Source: Zarea fungicola
Taxonomy: Eukaryota; Ascomycota; Sordariomycetes; Hypocreales; Cordycipitaceae
Assembly: GCA_900169235.1 (NCBI GenBank)
Contig: FWCC01000145.1
Span: forward strand, 62,001-126,000
Length of the DNA stretch: 64,000 nucleotides
Direction of reading: 5' to 3'
The translations under genes and the position numbers were made by a program. This document shows positions 21,389 through 30,950 of the stretch, piece after piece (position 1 is the stretch's first letter; each line of letters opens with the position of its first letter). Below the pieces are notes generated by a model that made no database searches, was not told the origin of the DNA, and saw only the letters and a program-made list of their open reading frames with translations.

Positions 21389-21521
21389 CCCGAGTTGGTG
21401 CAGTGGTAGCATCCCCTTAGTGACTGGCGGGAAAATTTTGTTGATGCCTTCAGCGCGGATACATGATGGACCTGTTCCCGAAAGGGGTAGGGAGACCCAG
21501 GCTCGATTCCTGGGCTCGGGA
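21389..21521 (+). tRNA. tRNA-like gene or tRNA pseudogene with about 60-nt insertion
   Basis: CCCGAGT (21389-21395) pairs with GCTCGGG (21514-21520), with one G-U, followed by A73 and a T9 run that would terminate Pol III. An A box TGGTGCAGTGG is at 21396-21406. The T arm is CCAGG-CTCGATT-CCTGG (21497-21513), i.e. a B box with one change. The total is 133 nt, about 60 more than a tRNA, so an intron or insertion lies in the anticodon region. With standard numbering position 33 is G rather than U, and no clean anticodon can be read. It may be a decayed intron-containing tRNA or the head of a SINE. Confidence 0.5.
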
Positions 21522-21764
21522 TTTTTTTTTCTCTATTTTAGTCTGATCTCGCTCATTCTCCTATCTCTTTGCCACGTACGTATTCATTGATTCGCTAGCT
21601 TTATTATTATCTATATGTTGGCACTAGTGACTGTAGTACAGAACCTAGAACGGTCACACTATTCCATTTATAAACAAATGGGTAACACTTATTCGACCTT
21701 TCCCTATGTGGGCTAGCTGGCGCCTTACAAAATTGAGCCAATAGTTGTTACGCTATTGTATATA

Positions 21765-23145
21765 TTACGATCCTGGTGGCGGTACTGCAGCATCACCAGC
21801 GTAGGACCAATGGCCGCAAGGGCTGTTGCCGAAGGTAAGGGGGTCTGGATTAACGCCCGTAGCGCTGGTATAGAATCCACCAGGACTTTGATTAGGGTCG
21901 CAGGTGAAGGGAATGGCCGGGACGGGGAAGTAGCAACCACCTCGGCGAAAGGAGTAGAAGAAAGAGGCGCATGTGGAGGTGGTCTGGCAGGCGACACAGC
22001 AGTCATAGGGGTTGGTGGGACCAGAGACTAGTGAGGGATTGGTCCCAACCGTGAGATAGTAAGAGGTCTGCGATAAGCGTTAGTACTTTAAAATAGTGAG
22101 AGGCTAGTATCCGAAATAGAAGTCTCACCTTGCCGTCAACGTGAGTAACCAGGTTATCATTGGCGCAAGCCGCAAGAAAAGTTGCCGCAGGGACAATCAA
22201 GGTGTTGGTAGCAGTGGTGGTAGATGTGGATGTTACATCATACTCAGAAGTAGTTGTAATGGTAACTGTAGTACTCTGGGTTATTGTAGAGCTAACGTCA
22301 GGGAGTGTGGCTGTTGAAGTAACAGTAAGTGTTGAGGTTGAAGTCTGGGTGTTGATCCGAGGGAGAGCGGTAACTGTGGCCGTTTTCCGTGCTGTGATGG
22401 TGATGGTAGAAGTTTGGACAACCTTGACAATCTTCTCGCAGAGAACCTTGGTAGGATAATATTTAGGAGCTGGATGGTTAGGCGGACAGAAATTCGGCAG
22501 ACTACGCTCCCTGAGTTCCTGGCGAGCGATTCGTGAGCGTTCCCACACGTCAGACGAGCGCTTGCTAGCGCCGCCGGGGCCGCTGATGTCACCACCGCTC
22601 CATGTATGACCTGCTTCGACGAGCTGAGTAGCCAGCGGAGTATATCCAGCGACGGTGGGGACAGTGCTGGTACCGCTGGAAACCGTGGTGCTAGTGGTAT
22701 CGGTTTCGGTTACAGTGATGGAGCTCGTGGAAGTAATGGTGTATGTGTCAAAAGAAGTGTTGGTGATGGTCAGGGTATCAGTAACAGCCGGTGCAGTAGT
22801 AAAGGCAGTGGACGTTGTGAAGACAGTCGTGGTAGTGGTTTGGGGGGGAGGGGTAACAGTCGCCGTAGGCCTATTGTACGAGTATTAACATTGGAATTCT
22901 TCGACTCGCTGGCAATAAGTTCAAGCTTTTAGTACGTATCAAGCTTTTAATACGTACGTAATGATCGTCTTGGCATATACCCGGAGAGTGAATGTCGTGG
23001 AGTGGATGGTAGTGGGAACAGGTTGAATGCTTTTCTTTCCGCTTGCAGTAACACAAAACTGCTGCGTGTAGGTGGAGGCTGGGCTGGCAGTGGCTATGCT
23101 AGCGGCCCAGCTCCAAAGCGCAAAAGTCAAATAGAGGGGAGTCAT
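21765..23145 (-). CDS. Thr/Ser-rich secreted protein with C-terminal Apple-like cysteine domain
   Basis: Three exons (23145-22958, 22870-22129, 22067-21765) join across introns of 87 and 61 nt, giving 410 residues. Signal peptide MTPLYLTFALWSWAASIATA. The middle is dominated by Thr/Ser/Val tracts in two blocks, separated by a basic, dibasic-containing segment (GGASKRSSDVW), which may be a Kex2-type site. The C-terminal ~100 residues are cysteine-rich: YDCCVACQTTSTCASFFYSF and GGCYFPVP, the pattern of fungal PAN/Apple-like domains that bind protein or carbohydrate. Heavy O-glycosylation and a cell-wall or extracellular location are likely. Its plus-strand shadow ORFs are longer than the exons in some frames, so a plain ORF scan hides it. 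Confidence 0.8.
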
Positions 23146-24984
23146 GGCGAGGGAGTCTTGGTTTAACGGTAAAGATTTTCTTGGATGGATGAGAGATTTC
23201 TCTGCTCTAGATTGAACGGGTTTGGCCTCTTATATATTGTCCAGTTTCCACCATGGCAATTCTATCGAGACAGTACTTTGCTCTCTACAGTTTTCAGTCC
23301 CAGTAAAATCCTCGGAAAACTGTATAAAATCTTGGCTTATTTTGTCATTCGCCATCGTGGACGCAATGCGCCCGTCGCTTGGAGTCGAAATGATGTCTTA
23401 GCTCAGCTGGAGGTTGGCAAGCGGGCTTGGTTTGGTTTAGCTGCCAGTCTCAGTTCTAAATGCTTTATTAGTGGCGTGATCTGGAAACTAGCGAAACTCT
23501 GTCTAGCGGCGGCTTGGCCCGTCGCCCCCGCCCATAAGGATGTTGTGGTCGTGTTCCCGCCTCACCGATAGCCAAAAGCAAAATGGCCGCCACCACCGTA
23601 CTCGTCGTGCGTATACTGCCACCAAACCCAGATATGTAACATATAGTACACATGACATCTACACAGAGAGAGACAAAAAATATCAAAAAGGTCATGTGTG
23701 ACAGCCACGATATTGGCTGATGTTGCGGCTGTCCTGTCGTGCAACGTTGTTGCGGAGCCTCTCCGTAAAGGATACCGAACGGGCATGATGCACAGCCTCA
23801 GAAATGCAAGTACTTTTCTTTAGTGATAGTTTTCTCTTTCCTCTTTGAACTTCATGGCCGATATTGTGCAGGTAGTAATTGTGCATGTCTAGCGCGAGCC
23901 TTGATGCTCAGGATTTCTACCATATCACTGCTCTGTGGGCGTTCAATATTTGACTTGGCAGCTATACATTCATACTTCAGTGGCCAAGGACGCATTTACT
24001 CCGAGAAAAATACTGCGAGAAAAATGTGAGCGCTGCACGAGCATGTCTGTTCCGCAGCCACACCTCAGCTGCATGTGCCTTCCCTTGCATGCGTGACAGA
24101 AGCAATTTACGAGCTCAACCTGTCAGTAGAACGCGCTGTAGCAGTTCTAAGGTTTTCTCCTTTAGTGGGCTACGCGTTGTGGGAAAGTTGGCTGGCCATG
24201 GCGGTATATTAAAGCCACATTTGTCACAGTCGGATTCGGTTAGACAAAGGTATTCAAAGACAGCCGGTTGCACTTGACGCTTCTATCGAGAGTGTGGACT
24301 TCTGGACATCTATATATACTCAAACAAAGCCAGAAATATTACAACAGGTAACAGTGAAGTGATAGGTGTCAGTGCAGAAGGTACCTTGTATAGCAACATT
24401 TTTCCCCAGGCCGACTCATAGGTTCTCGTCCAACTAGCCATTCCGCCTTCTGCCCTGTGCCTTTGAGCCGTCTGTGGACATCTCTCCTGCGAGTATGTAT
24501 TTGGGATTGAGCCTTCTGTTGCGATATTTCTGCCGAGTCCAGCTGTTCTGCACGTGAATATGATTTACAGACTTAACTTGGAAACTTCAAAATCACAAAC
24601 ACGAATCAGACCCGCTCAGATGTACGTAGATGTATGGCTGGTGCGCTCCATGGGTGGTATGGTGCGTATTTGAACCTTGAAGCAAAGAGTAAGGTGACCT
24701 GGTTTCTTCCTCTCCTCCAGCACATCGCGCCACGTCACGGTAGTGCTTTGATAATTGGCCAGGTTAGGGCAACTGTGGGTACTTCGCGATGGCAAAGTTA
24801 GGGTTTCATATTCAAAGTAAACTCTGTTGCCGTATTTATAGTGCTAATAACGCAGAACGTGGTATTGCCTTATTACCGGGAGGTTAAGCTTGCTGTATTA
24901 TCACCATCTAATGTCGCAAAAAAACTGCAAGGACCGGCAGCGGAAGACATCAGATCGCGCGGTGAAGCAACAACTCACTTCCCC
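23146..24984. other. Gene-free interval of about 1.8 kb
   Basis: Promoter of the Thr-rich secreted-protein gene followed by sequence with only short, overlapping ORFs. A 128-codon plus-strand ORF at 23185-23571 lies in the promoter and has no domain. No repeat, RNA gene or transposon remnant recognised. Confidence 0.4.
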
Positions 24985-25345
24985 TTAGCAATAGTCATTT
25001 TTGCCAACACCACCATTTTGGCACTGACGACGGCAGAAATCTTGATACACTATGTCACCATTTGAACCCCCAATGCATTTAAATAGAGAGTCAGTGGCAG
25101 CGTCGTCACCAGGAAAACGCCTTACACCTGCCTTTGCAAGTGCAGCATCGATCTGGGCCTGGTATTTTCCTTGAAAATTGTTAACATTTTAAATTAAACG
25201 TAATGAAATAAGAGAACGGGGCAATATTACCGATGCTTAGAAGAGTTCTTCCACAATAAAGCAATCCATTATTGCAGTTTCTTGCTTCGGCGAGAGGAAT
25301 GACTGCAGCGATGATGGCAAGACCGATGCTATTGAATTTGACCAT
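24985..25345 (-). CDS. Small secreted cysteine-rich protein (99 residues)
   Basis: Exons 25345-25231 and 25169-24985 join across a 61-nt intron (phase 1). Signal peptide MVKFNSIGLAIIAAVIPLAEA. The mature chain has six cysteines in the order RNCNNGLLYCG, FKCIGG, YQDFCRRQCQNGG and a C-terminal DYC. The pattern and length recall a family of small secreted proteins common in plant- and insect-associated ascomycetes, for which no biochemical role is established as far as I know. An effector or extracellular defence role is an inference from size, cysteines and neighbours. Confidence 0.82.
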
Positions 25346-26329
25346 TATAGGCAAAAACGCTGACTGAATCTTGAATGATTGAGAAGTGACTGGGATGTTT
25401 GTTGTTCCTGGACTTGAAGGACGCATGGGCCATTTATATACTTCTGAAGAGCGCCGAAAATGGACGCAAACAAGTTTCTCCTTAAGCAACCAGGATAACA
25501 ACCGTATTGCCCTGGGCTGAAAATCGGTTGGTCAAGCTACATCGCAGTGAATCCTGAGATATGAGGCGGTATTACATGCAGCGACGTGTGTGAGGCCGGT
25601 GGACCTGTCTTAGCAACTCGTACGACAGCCAGGATGGCCTGAGACATGTCAGGTCTAGATTGCCATTTACATAGTTCAAGTGAGCACATAAAACGGGCAG
25701 TACCTATTTGCATAATTGCATGACTATGATTACTCTGATAAACTGGAAGATTTCTCAAAAATGCTCGTTCTCGTCGATTATAAGCGCAGAATCCGTTTGT
25801 GACTGAGATATATCTCTTCTTTGAAGTGATGAATTATCTATTCAGCCACTGCTGGTCTGTTTGGTGGACTGTGAGTCGGGTTACCACAGTACAGCACATG
25901 GTAGGCCAGCCAACCTAAGCATATATATCTTTAAGAGATAAACTCTCAATAGAAAAACCGCTAATTAGATTAATGTTGATCCAATAATTTAGGATTATTA
26001 TTGATTACCTTTTTTATTTATTTATTTATTTATTTAATTTAAAACTCTTGGTGCTGAAAACGTATAACTAATTGTAAATTTACATATAGTAAACGGAATG
26101 GCTTGATTTGAATGCAAAAATTGCTGCAATAGTATTATACACTGCTGAGGTGTGACGAACGCCTATGCCGAGCAAAAGGTTATGGGCTATTAAAGCGATT
26201 CTAGCAACAACAGTACGCATAATAGCAACAGTATATATAGCGCAGAGCAGTGCCGCCACAACGGTTTGTTACATGAGGGATGGGACTGCCCGTCCATATA
26301 ACAAGGTGGAAGTGAGACAAAATAAACGG
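25346..26329. other. Intergenic with a TTTA microsatellite
   Basis: Promoter of the 99-residue secreted protein, then AT-rich DNA with a (TTTA)n run at about 26011-26037. A 78-codon ORF from 26165 starts with a hydrophobic segment that could be a leader, but I cannot join it in frame to the coding-looking DNA downstream. Confidence 0.4.
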
Positions 26330-26802
26330 TTGAAGCAGCGGAGAAAAGCGATCGGCATGGCCAGACCCCTGGCTCGGCAGCCTTGCGACAAGATCCGATG
26401 ATCTCCCAATTGTTTTGCCGGGCGCCATTGCAACCGGCGTAGTAACGGGGAGCACTGATTTACTGCCATGTACAAATTCCATGGCCGAAAGGCAATCATG
26501 AAAAGTGCACGCCACGGTAGTAGACGATTACTGTCCAAAGCCCACTTGCGTACATTTCTTCGACATCGAGGGCGAGACTATGGAAAAATGGCTGGATCTC
26601 ACTGAAATGAAAGGAATGTAAGTGCAGGCCTGACTAATATGCTACCACCTATTTTAATGCTGCTGGCGAGTTGGACTGGCTAGCCCATCACCGAGACTTC
26701 AGTAGCGCCATGAAGAGGATTGTAAAATCTGGCTCCTCGTTCTCCCATTCGTGCCCTCAGAAGTGTAATACTGGTTATACTGGAAAAGGGAAACAGGCAT
26801 GA
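26330..26802 (+). pseudogene. Possible decayed small secreted-protein gene
   Basis: One frame reads as protein from about 26330: a KR site, then LPIVLPGAIATGVVTG, then CPKPTCVHFFDIEGETMEKW. It is interrupted by a TGA (about 26497) that could derive from CGA. A good donor (GTAAGT at 26618) and an acceptor at 26702 join in phase to a final 34-codon stretch with SCPQKCNTG and a stop at 26802. I find no convincing first exon with a start. Cysteine pairs and context suggest a former secreted protein. No family recognised, and the call is weak. Confidence 0.3.
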
Positions 26803-27124
26803 TCTGGTTAGTGAGACACGGCTGGGAAGTCAGTGGATCGTTTTAGCAGCTAGACGACACGCGATTCATTCCAGCGTCAAGACAAAACAGGGCACAAGTA
26901 TGCATTCCATCAGCTGTCCTCCCATGATTCATCCCTTTTTAATTCTCTGTGCAAAACTACGAATGAAAAAGATGGAAGCTTCAAAATCGAAAAAAAAGGC
27001 AACCCAAACTCCAGGAGCGGTCAAAAATTGCGGTTTCTCGCTCAAGTACGTTCACGCGCCCGATGATCTGCTGTTCGGACGCTAATGAATTAACATAGCA
27101 AACAATCTTGAAGTCTTATTCATC

Positions 27125-27682
27125 ATGAAATTATCTCTTACATTTATATGCCTTGCTAGCAGCGTAGCTACAGCACCGATACCAACCGGTGCAGCCGACC
27201 CAGCATCAGCTCCCAGCAGTCTAACGGAGCTTGCCTCGGACAAGAGCCCAATAAGCCCTCAGATTCAAAATGTAATTGATGAAGCCATTTTGCATATCCA
27301 ATTGAAAGGCAAGTAGTTTCGATTCATGTCGCTTCCTCAATCTGACCTTAACCGTGAGACTAGGCCTTGGCCCTGTCATTCCAATTGGAACGGATGCTGC
27401 AAGCTTTCCCCCGGTACTAAATCAAATTCAGGACAAGAACTTGGACACACTCTCGTAGCTGTAGAATACCATATGCAGAAATACTAAGCCAATTGGAAAT
27501 TCTTTCAATGCCGGTATGCACGTGATATTTTCATCCGGTCGCATAGATATGAGGAAACTGTCAGACGTATCCATACAGCCACATGCCCTGGGGTGGCTGG
27601 GCAAAGCAGAGCCTTCAACGAGCAGATTCAGAAATTAACTGAGGAGACACTCAACCTCTGTCTAATCCCATGTACGTTGTAG
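27125..27682 (+). CDS. Small secreted protein with a GC-AG intron (136 residues)
   Basis: Exons 27125-27308, 27364-27454 and 27547-27682 add to 411 nt, exactly 137 codons. The first intron uses the non-canonical GCAAGT donor with a TAG acceptor. The second has a weak GTAGCT donor but a near-perfect TACTAAG branch point and a CATAG acceptor. Signal peptide MKLSLTFICLASSVATA. The mature chain is Ser/Pro/Asp-rich at first (SPISPQIQNVIDEAILHIQL). It ends in a three-cysteine segment including HTATCPGVAGQ and NLCLIPCTL. No family recognised. If the introns were not removed, the products would be 63 or 92 residues without the cysteines, so splicing may matter for function. Confidence 0.62.
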
Positions 27683-28629
27683 AAAGCTGCTGCAAAAAAA
27701 ATATTAGGTAGAATCTGAGATGAGTGGCGTCGATTACGTCGAATATCTGAGCAAGTCCACGCAGTCTGTCATATGCACAGCCATAAAATCAAGGACATAA
27801 CCGATAGCTCGACCAAATGTACACTTATACTTGAATCTAGAGCTATACCATAGATTCCACGACTGAACCAGATCAGTGCAAAGTCCAGCAAGCCAAGACT
27901 GGCCAATCAAGCAAGCTAGGGAGGCAAGGGGGATAATTGTTGAGTCATGATTGGCCACTTGCAAAGCTATCTCAGGGACAAGGTTACGACTCCAGGTTTC
28001 GGTAGATTAGGTTTCAGCGAACTAAGACACAAGAGGCCAAGCTGCAAGACACAGCATATCTCCAGCCGGATCTTGACGACTCAAATGTAGCCCTCTTGTT
28101 GATGCTAGTCCTACAAAGTGGGCTGTACATGACTGGCTATATAAGAAACTTTACTGAGAGCTTGGATCCTCTGCTTACTGTAACTGCCCATGCAAAAATG
28201 CAGCAGATACCAACAGGCACAGGATACCCCTAGTTATTTGAATACAGACAAGAAAAAAGGAAACTCAACGGCAATCATGTATGATGAAGCTATTTCTATT
28301 GCTATTTGCCATCTAGGACCGAGAAAGAAAGAGAACATTGACGCAGTTATGTTTAAGACAAATTGACCCTTCATTTTTTAATTAAAACTGGAATGAATCT
28401 CAACTCATACTATTCCCTAGAGCTTTTCAGGATAGTGTGTTTTAGCAACTAGGATAGCAAAGGTGTTGCATGCCAGCAACCGTGCTTGATACCGTTAACC
28501 AGAACTGCAATATGCAACTTTGCAGCAGCTTAAAATACTAAACCATAAATACCGCATCAGTATCTCTATTTCAAAAAAAAACATTGAGTCTTCTCTCTGT
28601 ACAATTTGTTTCCCACCAATCTCCCAGCC
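27683..28629. other. Intergenic, no supportable gene
   Basis: AT-rich sequence between two rightward secreted-protein genes. CATAAATACC near 28544 is a plausible TATA-like element for the following gene. No repeat or RNA gene recognised. Confidence 0.4.
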
Positions 28630-29139
28630 ATGAAAATGCATATTCTTGCCAGTGCTCTTCTTGCACTCCCTTCCATATCAGTTGCCATGACCGAGGCTTC
28701 CATTTTCAAAGGCCGGGGATTCGGTACTTACTACTACGATATCAAGCATCCAAAAGGCAGTTGCGGCGCGGACTTCTCCAACATGAACACGGGCATTGTG
28801 GAATGCAGTAGCAACACGAGGCCCGTAAGCCTCAACCAAATAAACTCCAACTACCTGGTTGCCATGAACCATACGCAGCTAAAAAGCAATCCAAAAAAAT
28901 ACTGCGGAAAAAAAGTTGTGGTGACTGTCAATGGCAAGACGTCAGATCTGCCATTCTTCATCGGCGATGGCTGCGTGCGCTGCGGCCAGGGCCGCGAGAA
29001 TGGGGGATGGAACCCGAATGGAGCTCCAGGGCTGGATTTTAGCTACTCTGCTCTCAGTGCACTAAACTCCAAGGCTTGCCAAAATGGTCACATTGATATT
29101 AGCTGGGAGATTGATGATACGACTTTGTATCATTTTTGA
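28630..29139 (+). CDS. Secreted double-psi beta-barrel (RlpA/expansin-like) protein
   Basis: 169 residues, intronless; the start is the ATG giving MKMHILASALLALPSISVAM, a clean signal peptide, rather than an upstream non-ATG codon. The mature domain begins GRGFGTYYYDIKHPKGSCGA, followed by IVECSSNTRPVSL, YCGKKVVVTVNGK and the signature FIGDGCVRCGQG. It ends with APGLDFSYSALSAL and GHIDISWEI. This is the arrangement of single-domain DPBB proteins (barwin/expansin-related, including secreted papain-inhibitor-like proteins). Six or more cysteines probably form disulfides. No expansin carbohydrate-binding second domain follows. Role likely extracellular, on wall polysaccharide or a host protein. 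Confidence 0.85.
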   Translation: MKMHILASALLALPSISVAMTEASIFKGRGFGTYYYDIKHPKGSCGADFSNMNTGIVECSSNTRPVSLNQINSNYLVAMNHTQLKSNPKKYCGKKVVVTVNGKTSDLPFFIGDGCVRCGQGRENGGWNPNGAPGLDFSYSALSALNSKACQNGHIDISWEIDDTTLYHF

Positions 29140-30950
29140 AGCATGTCGGTGCAATTATCAACCATATATTCTGGTTGATTTTTTTAATTGAAATCAATTC
29201 CAACTTGCCATCGCAATGTCTACTTGAAGCGAAGAGCGACACTTAACATCACAGTAAATAACATTTTCGGGGTTGAGAGACTAGGCCATCTGGACGTATA
29301 GACGTGCTAGTAAGTCGTCGTCTGGTCTACAGGTATCCTGCTATAGATGCCATGTCCTCAAGAAGCTAACACCAATCCCTCTTATACATTGCAGAAGCCG
29401 ACACTCTGCCATGTTACAGGCCTGTAAAAAAGTGTCGCTAGCGACGGGCAACATTCATTCGCTACGCGACATAATTCTGTCAGACCGCTGTCGACTTTGT
29501 GAGAAGATACGCGTTCGAGGCAGTGAAATTAGTAGATCTTGTAACCATGCTATATGGGAGATGTACACAACGAAGGAATGAGCCAAACAGCGGCCTGCAT
29601 CCACGGCTTGCTTGAGCTGCTGGGCGCTAGGAGCGAAAGTACCTAACAATTTAATACTCGGTTTGCACCTACAATACAATCATGCAGGGATCCAATCATA
29701 GAGTTGTCACGGGCGTTGGCTGTAGGCTACGCAGATCTCGCTGCTTAGGAAGTTCACTGGCGAGGTCGCTTGGCACCCTGAGGCCAATCGGCGAGCAAAG
29801 TGTGTGCTTTCCGTCACGATTTATGCCTGAAAGGAGTGAGACAGTAGATTACCAAATTTCAAGTCACCACGCTTCCCTCGGGTGCTTAGCTACGCATGTA
29901 TCTTTGCTATAAAGGCTCGACTTACATCCACTATGCCGTTACGCAGACAAGATCCATCTACATCAGAGAATGCATAGTTGTCTCCCCCCTGCCGAAGGCC
30001 GAAGACAGACACCTTCAATCGCTTTCGCAGTTGTGGCAAAATGTAAAATTAATTTTCTTGGCCTGAATGCTTGCGAATCCAATTGTCTGATCGACCGTCA
30101 AACTCCTCGGCTACGTAAAAAGGCGGTCTGTCCTCTGCTATCATGTCTTGTCCGAAAGCGATCGCCCAGCCTCTCTCTCGGCATGAAAAAGAAAAGAATA
30201 GCCATGATGTGTACGAAACTAGCACAAGCGGAGCTGTGGATCATCAACCTGTAGTGCCCACCCAAGTTCCAATTTCAACAGTACCGACACATGCATGTAT
30301 CACTGGCTAACGCCTCATAGAAACGTCCATGTCCACGGCAATTCGCACATATGGTGAATGCAGGTATGACATCACGATTTTCCAGGATGCCATGCACATA
30401 GAAACACCAAAAGCACAGCGTGAAGTAATGGGCCTACAAGTTGGCCCGCTGCTTGTTTTAGAGTCCTGTTTTATTTGCCTTGTAAGCAAAATACTGGCTT
30501 GGCAGGCAGAGTTAGACAAGCGGATCCCTCTTCCCCGACGGATCATCGGTACTCTAGTGTATTCAGATTAAAAAGAAAACCTCGGGTGGCTGGCATATAG
30601 TCTAACTATACGTACCCAGTATTGCGTGTTTTGCTTCTCTCAACTTTGCTTTTTCCCGTGAACTGAGACCAGCTGAGCTGCATGTTTAACTGTCCTCCCT
30701 GTTTCAGCCCCATCTGACACGGTAGAGGGTAGCAGCTTTTGCCAAAAAGGTTTAAGGATACGCAATACCTTGTAGACAGGGTACTAAGACATAGCTGTTA
30801 GCACCTTTTGCACTCTCTGGGGCAGTAAACCAGACAGGGTATAAATCGCCATGGCTGCCTCTACAGACACACTGTTTCCTTTCCACTATTTTTAATACCG
30901 AAAAGGCGTCGCCGATTTGAGAAAGATTACTATTAATCATCGATTTCGTT
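29140..30950. other. Gene-free interval of about 1.8 kb
   Basis: Only short ORFs on both strands, none with a signal peptide plus downstream continuation. The right end is the promoter of the micro-exon gene. TATAAAT is at about 30840, and a short upstream ORF of 14 codons starts at 30851, before the main ATG. Confidence 0.4.

Noticed and set aside
23185..23571. 128-codon plus-strand ORF upstream of the Thr-rich gene
   Set aside because: Lies in a promoter, has no recognisable domain, and no supporting splice or start context.
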